5,698 nucleotides of DNA from an uncultured cyanobacterium. Lineage in GTDB: Bacteria > Cyanobacteriota > Vampirovibrionia > Gastranaerophilales > Gastranaerophilaceae. The notes under the pieces were generated by a model. That model was given only the letters and a program-made list of their open reading frames with translations. It searched no databases and was not told where the DNA came from. The translations under genes were made by a program, and so were the position numbers. The DNA lies in contig CAMAML010000095.1 in NCBI GenBank assembly GCA_945836835.1, positions 1 through 5,698 on the forward strand. Reading direction: 5' to 3'. This document shows positions 5,691 to 5,698 of the stretch, in pieces. Each line of letters begins with the position of its first letter. The first letter of the stretch is position 1.

Positions 5691-5698
5691 AACAAAAC
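5687..5698 (+). CDS. Start of a third operon gene, cut by the window end
   Basis: An ATG at 5687 overlaps the TGA of the TPR gene as ATGA, the usual sign of translational coupling. Only M-K-Q-N is visible before the window ends. GGGA at 5675-5678 is a possible ribosome site about 8 nt upstream. The product cannot be judged from four residues. Confidence 0.5.

Overview
The window looks like a bacterial chromosome segment of moderate, slightly AT-leaning composition, with Shine-Dalgarno-led genes, short intergenic gaps and two divergent transcription units. No gene identifies the species. The mix of an exported degenerate M48-type protein, a cytosolic polyisoprenyl-phosphate-type glycosyltransferase, a GAF/HD-GYP signalling protein and an exported TPR protein fits an uncultured Gram-negative-type bacterium. 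A gut lineage such as the Gastranaerophilales/Vampirovibrionia is my guess, held at low confidence.

Layout. Bases 1-246 are AT-rich and hold a sigma70-type promoter, a 50-bp run of ten pentamers (about 103-152) and a long leader for a small basic protein of unknown function (247-501, +). Bases 502-743 lie between convergent genes and hold a well-formed inverted pair of GTAG-headed palindromes (513-603). This is the layout of a REPIN/BIME element made of REP sequences. A second, weaker GTAG...CTAC hairpin pair follows at 681-747. On the minus strand, a GT2 glycosyltransferase (2312-1626) is followed after 48 bp by a secreted M48-like protein whose zinc motif reads HELGN instead of HELGH (1577-744). 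From the divergent 90-bp gap at 2313-2402, a plus-strand operon begins: a 576-residue helical/TPR-like + GAF + HD-GYP protein (2403-4133), an exported TPR protein (4143-5690), and a third gene whose ATG overlaps the TPR stop codon as ATGA (5687 onward, cut by the window end).

How the genes may work together. The HD-GYP protein keeps the metal-binding residues expected of a cyclic-di-GMP phosphodiesterase. Its GAF domain shows an NK-F-DE signature known from cyclic-nucleotide-binding GAF domains, so it may link one nucleotide signal to turnover of another. It is tightly coupled to an exported TPR scaffold, which suggests control of an envelope or surface process. The divergent glycosyltransferase and exported M48-like protein also act at or near the envelope, but nothing in the sequence ties the two units together functionally.

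The most distinctive signal is the 513-603 element. Its two palindromes are inverted copies of one 34-nt unit, and their differences are compensated on both sides of each stem. No RAYT transposase gene is present in the window.
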